In this document: positions 4,599 through 6,034 of the stretch, in pieces | Position numbering within the stretch: position 1 is the first letter of the stretch | Layout: each line of letters begins with the position of its first letter | Source: Deltaproteobacteria bacterium UBA6967 | GTDB taxonomy: Bacteria > SAR324 > NAC60-12 | Direction of reading: 5' to 3' | NCBI GenBank assembly: GCA_002450295.1 | Contig: DJYX01000274.1 | Coordinates: 1-6,034 of the forward strand | Length of the DNA: 6,034 nt | Made by a program: the position numbers and the translations under genes | Notes under the pieces: generated by a model | The model's input: the letters and a program-made list of their open reading frames with translations, nothing else | The model's database searches: none | What the model was told of the DNA's origin: nothing

Positions 4599-4820
4599 TT
4601 GACTTATTTCCGCGGTATTCATTCACCACCTCTTCTACACATATCAGGATAACCACTTTACGTATCGAAGTGCGGCCTCTTTGGTGGGATAAGTAAATTG
4701 ACTTTCAGGTCACAAATGAACCTTAAAGTGAGAGTTGGAAATAGTTTAGACTGAAACTCACAACGCAATATTGAGCACCAGTGGCTTAGCACTCACCGCT
4801 GTAAATGAAGACTGCAGTGG
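4599..4820. other. Intergenic stretch, probably decayed sequence
   Basis: No supported gene, and no recognisable continuation of the esterase relic, was found in any frame. Past the stop of the dioxygenase gene on the minus strand there are only imperfect hairpins (for example GAGTGCTA with TGGTGCTC, with wobble pairs), and no T tract follows, so its terminator is not identified. Confidence 0.45.
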
Positions 4821-5945
4821 TTAAATACTTAGGTCCAGCAGGTTGTAGTTGCTTAAAGATGCCCTAACTGCTTCTGACCAAACCACCTGATCATTTAAAC
4901 CTGATAGTGGTTTGTAGTCGTAAGATGTTTCATGAGGGAAATGCTGCCTTCGTGCATCAATGGCATAGCCAATCATTCGTGACCTCTCCAGGATACGAGC
5001 CTCATCATAAACTGCATTCTCGTTATGCAGGCCAGCCTCAACGTTGAGTATCGAAGAACGTCGGTTGAACCCAAAAGTCAAAGACACACGTTCCTTGTCG
5101 CTATTGTTGGCAAAAGAGCCATGTAGTAACTGACGATTATGCATAACTACATCACCCGGACCGCACAGGTAAGGTACGGCACCCATGATGCGGTCGCTGC
5201 CTGCCTCATCTACAAGTTGCTTGATGTCGATCTTGCCGTGGATATGGCTGCAGGGTAACACCCAAAGGCCATTTTCACCTGAACACCCATGTAATTGTAC
5301 CTGAAAGGTCATACCATGGATATCCTGATCCCATTGAGGATGATTCCAATGAGTCACACCGTCCTGATGCCACGCAGTAGCTGAACCAAGGCCCGCTTCC
5401 TTTATCCATAATGCCTCATTAAATGGTACAAAATCATCGCCAAAAATCGCCTCTGCAATTGCCAATAAATGAGGGTGGCCCGTAATTCGGAGCAGAGCAT
5501 CTGAATATCGTAAAGGCCCCATAATCATATAAACAATTTCATCCGGCAGTGATTCATCAGCAAGTGGCTCGGACATCCTTACACTATAGCGGCCTCCACT
5601 ATGCTGGGTACCACCAAGTGGATCACTAAGCGGCCTAGCCCAAAAAAGGGCTGGTCCCTTAGAATTAACACCCAGGGCTGGTCTTCCATAAAGATCAAGT
5701 TTGGCATCACTTGCAGTAGGATAATTGGCTTTCATCGTATCAAAATCGCCCTGCCAATCCTGCAAATCCCTCTTGCTAAGAAAATTTTCTAGAACGTAAA
5801 ACCCATATTTTGCGTATCCTTCAAGAATCTCAGAAGCAACATTCCCTTTTCTGTCAAACCGCATCGGGCCTCGATTCGGGAGTGCCATGGCAGCCTTTTC
5901 GCCTTCTCGAACATATTCTCCAAACTTTTCAGAATAATTATTCAT
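4821..5945 (-). CDS. Phytanoyl-CoA dioxygenase (PhyH) family Fe(II)/2-oxoglutarate oxygenase
   Basis: This 374-residue protein has the double-stranded beta-helix oxygenase signature. The iron ligands are His193 and Asp195 in 'TAWHQDGVTHW' and the distal His275 in 'MHNRQLLHGS'. Arg286 in 'ERVSLTFGFNRR' is the likely 2-oxoglutarate carboxylate contact. The 'GPGDVVMHN' strand (262-270) and N-terminal 'YAKYGFYVLENFLSKRDLQD' (44-63) are also typical. Members hydroxylate or otherwise oxidise small molecules in the cytoplasm using O2 and 2-oxoglutarate; bacterial relatives act on very varied substrates, so none is named. The C-terminal extension (about 300-374) is longer than the catalytic fold needs. 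The start at 5945 has no well-placed Shine-Dalgarno site. A GAGGGG (5964-5969) instead serves an overlapping four-codon ORF. The frame stays open without a start codon to the window edge, so a longer N-terminus is possible. It has no same-strand partner in view. Confidence 0.92.
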   Translation of the reverse strand: MNNYSEKFGEYVREGEKAAMALPNRGPMRFDRKGNVASEILEGYAKYGFYVLENFLSKRDLQDWQGDFDTMKANYPTASDAKLDLYGRPALGVNSKGPALFWARPLSDPLGGTQHSGGRYSVRMSEPLADESLPDEIVYMIMGPLRYSDALLRITGHPHLLAIAEAIFGDDFVPFNEALWIKEAGLGSATAWHQDGVTHWNHPQWDQDIHGMTFQVQLHGCSGENGLWVLPCSHIHGKIDIKQLVDEAGSDRIMGAVPYLCGPGDVVMHNRQLLHGSFANNSDKERVSLTFGFNRRSSILNVEAGLHNENAVYDEARILERSRMIGYAIDARRQHFPHETSYDYKPLSGLNDQVVWSEAVRASLSNYNLLDLSI

Positions 5946-5969
5946 TTTGAACTCATGTAAGTACCCCTC
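5942..5969 (-). promoter_or_regulatory. Shine-Dalgarno plus four-codon micro-ORF overlapping the dioxygenase start
   Basis: GAGGGG (5964-5969) lies 7 bases before ATG-AGT-TCA-AAA-TGA (5942-5956). The TGA overlaps the dioxygenase ATG as ATGA. Ribosomes loaded at the micro-ORF could end and restart on the main gene, a coupling arrangement known from overlapping genes. It may also be chance: the real start could lie upstream of the window. Confidence 0.4.
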
Positions 5970-6034
5970 TTCTTGTGAGATATTTTGGGTGTGATGAAAG
6001 ATAATAGGTAATTTAGCGAACTCACTGCTACCAG

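Noticed and set aside
5601..5792. 63-residue plus-strand open frame
   Set aside because: It lies wholly antisense within the dioxygenase gene, which has full catalytic motifs on the other strand.

Overview
The window looks like a stretch of bacterial chromosome of moderate GC with mixed accessory genes, bacterial Shine-Dalgarno sites and short intergenic gaps. The gene mix (PhyH-type dioxygenase, uronate-dehydrogenase-like SDR, exported pentapeptide-repeat protein, DUF3303-like barrel protein) would suit a Gram-negative, probably environmental or marine, heterotroph such as an uncultured proteobacterial or SAR324-like lineage. That placement is an inference and is weak. No rRNA, tRNA, CRISPR array or intact insertion sequence was seen.

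Layout. 1-156 is the 3' end of an aldo/keto reductase. 371-584 (minus strand) is a compact unit encoding a 40-residue single-span membrane protein. 738-2596 is a plus-strand run of four closely spaced genes: an NTF2/SnoaL-like protein, a secreted pentapeptide-repeat protein, an unknown 79-residue protein and a uronate-dehydrogenase-like SDR, closed by a weak hairpin terminator. 2746-2928 (minus) is a small lipoprotein-like gene that may be frameshifted. 3058-3269 (plus) is a second copy of the 40-residue membrane protein unit, inverted relative to the first. 3401-3670 (minus) is a DUF3303-like small protein. 3783-4367 is a tyrosine recombinase with its N-terminal domain missing. 4448-4598 is a decayed 5' fragment of an SGNH/GDSL esterase. 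4821-5945 (minus) is a PhyH-family Fe(II)/2-oxoglutarate dioxygenase, preceded by a four-codon micro-ORF whose stop overlaps its start.

The most interesting signal is the pair of 40-residue genes. They align without gaps and share 22 of 40 residues. Both have the same leader and ribosome binding site, and both are followed by a 53-54 base element that is better conserved than the coding part. That element holds two palindromes, and in one of them both central bases changed while symmetry was kept. The codon differences are often silent, which points to a real and selected protein. I do not recognise the family.

The segment from 3783 to 4598 holds relics of a recombinase and of an esterase, so this part of the window has seen gene gain and decay. 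The four-gene run may be one transcript, with the SDR as the only member whose chemistry can be guessed.
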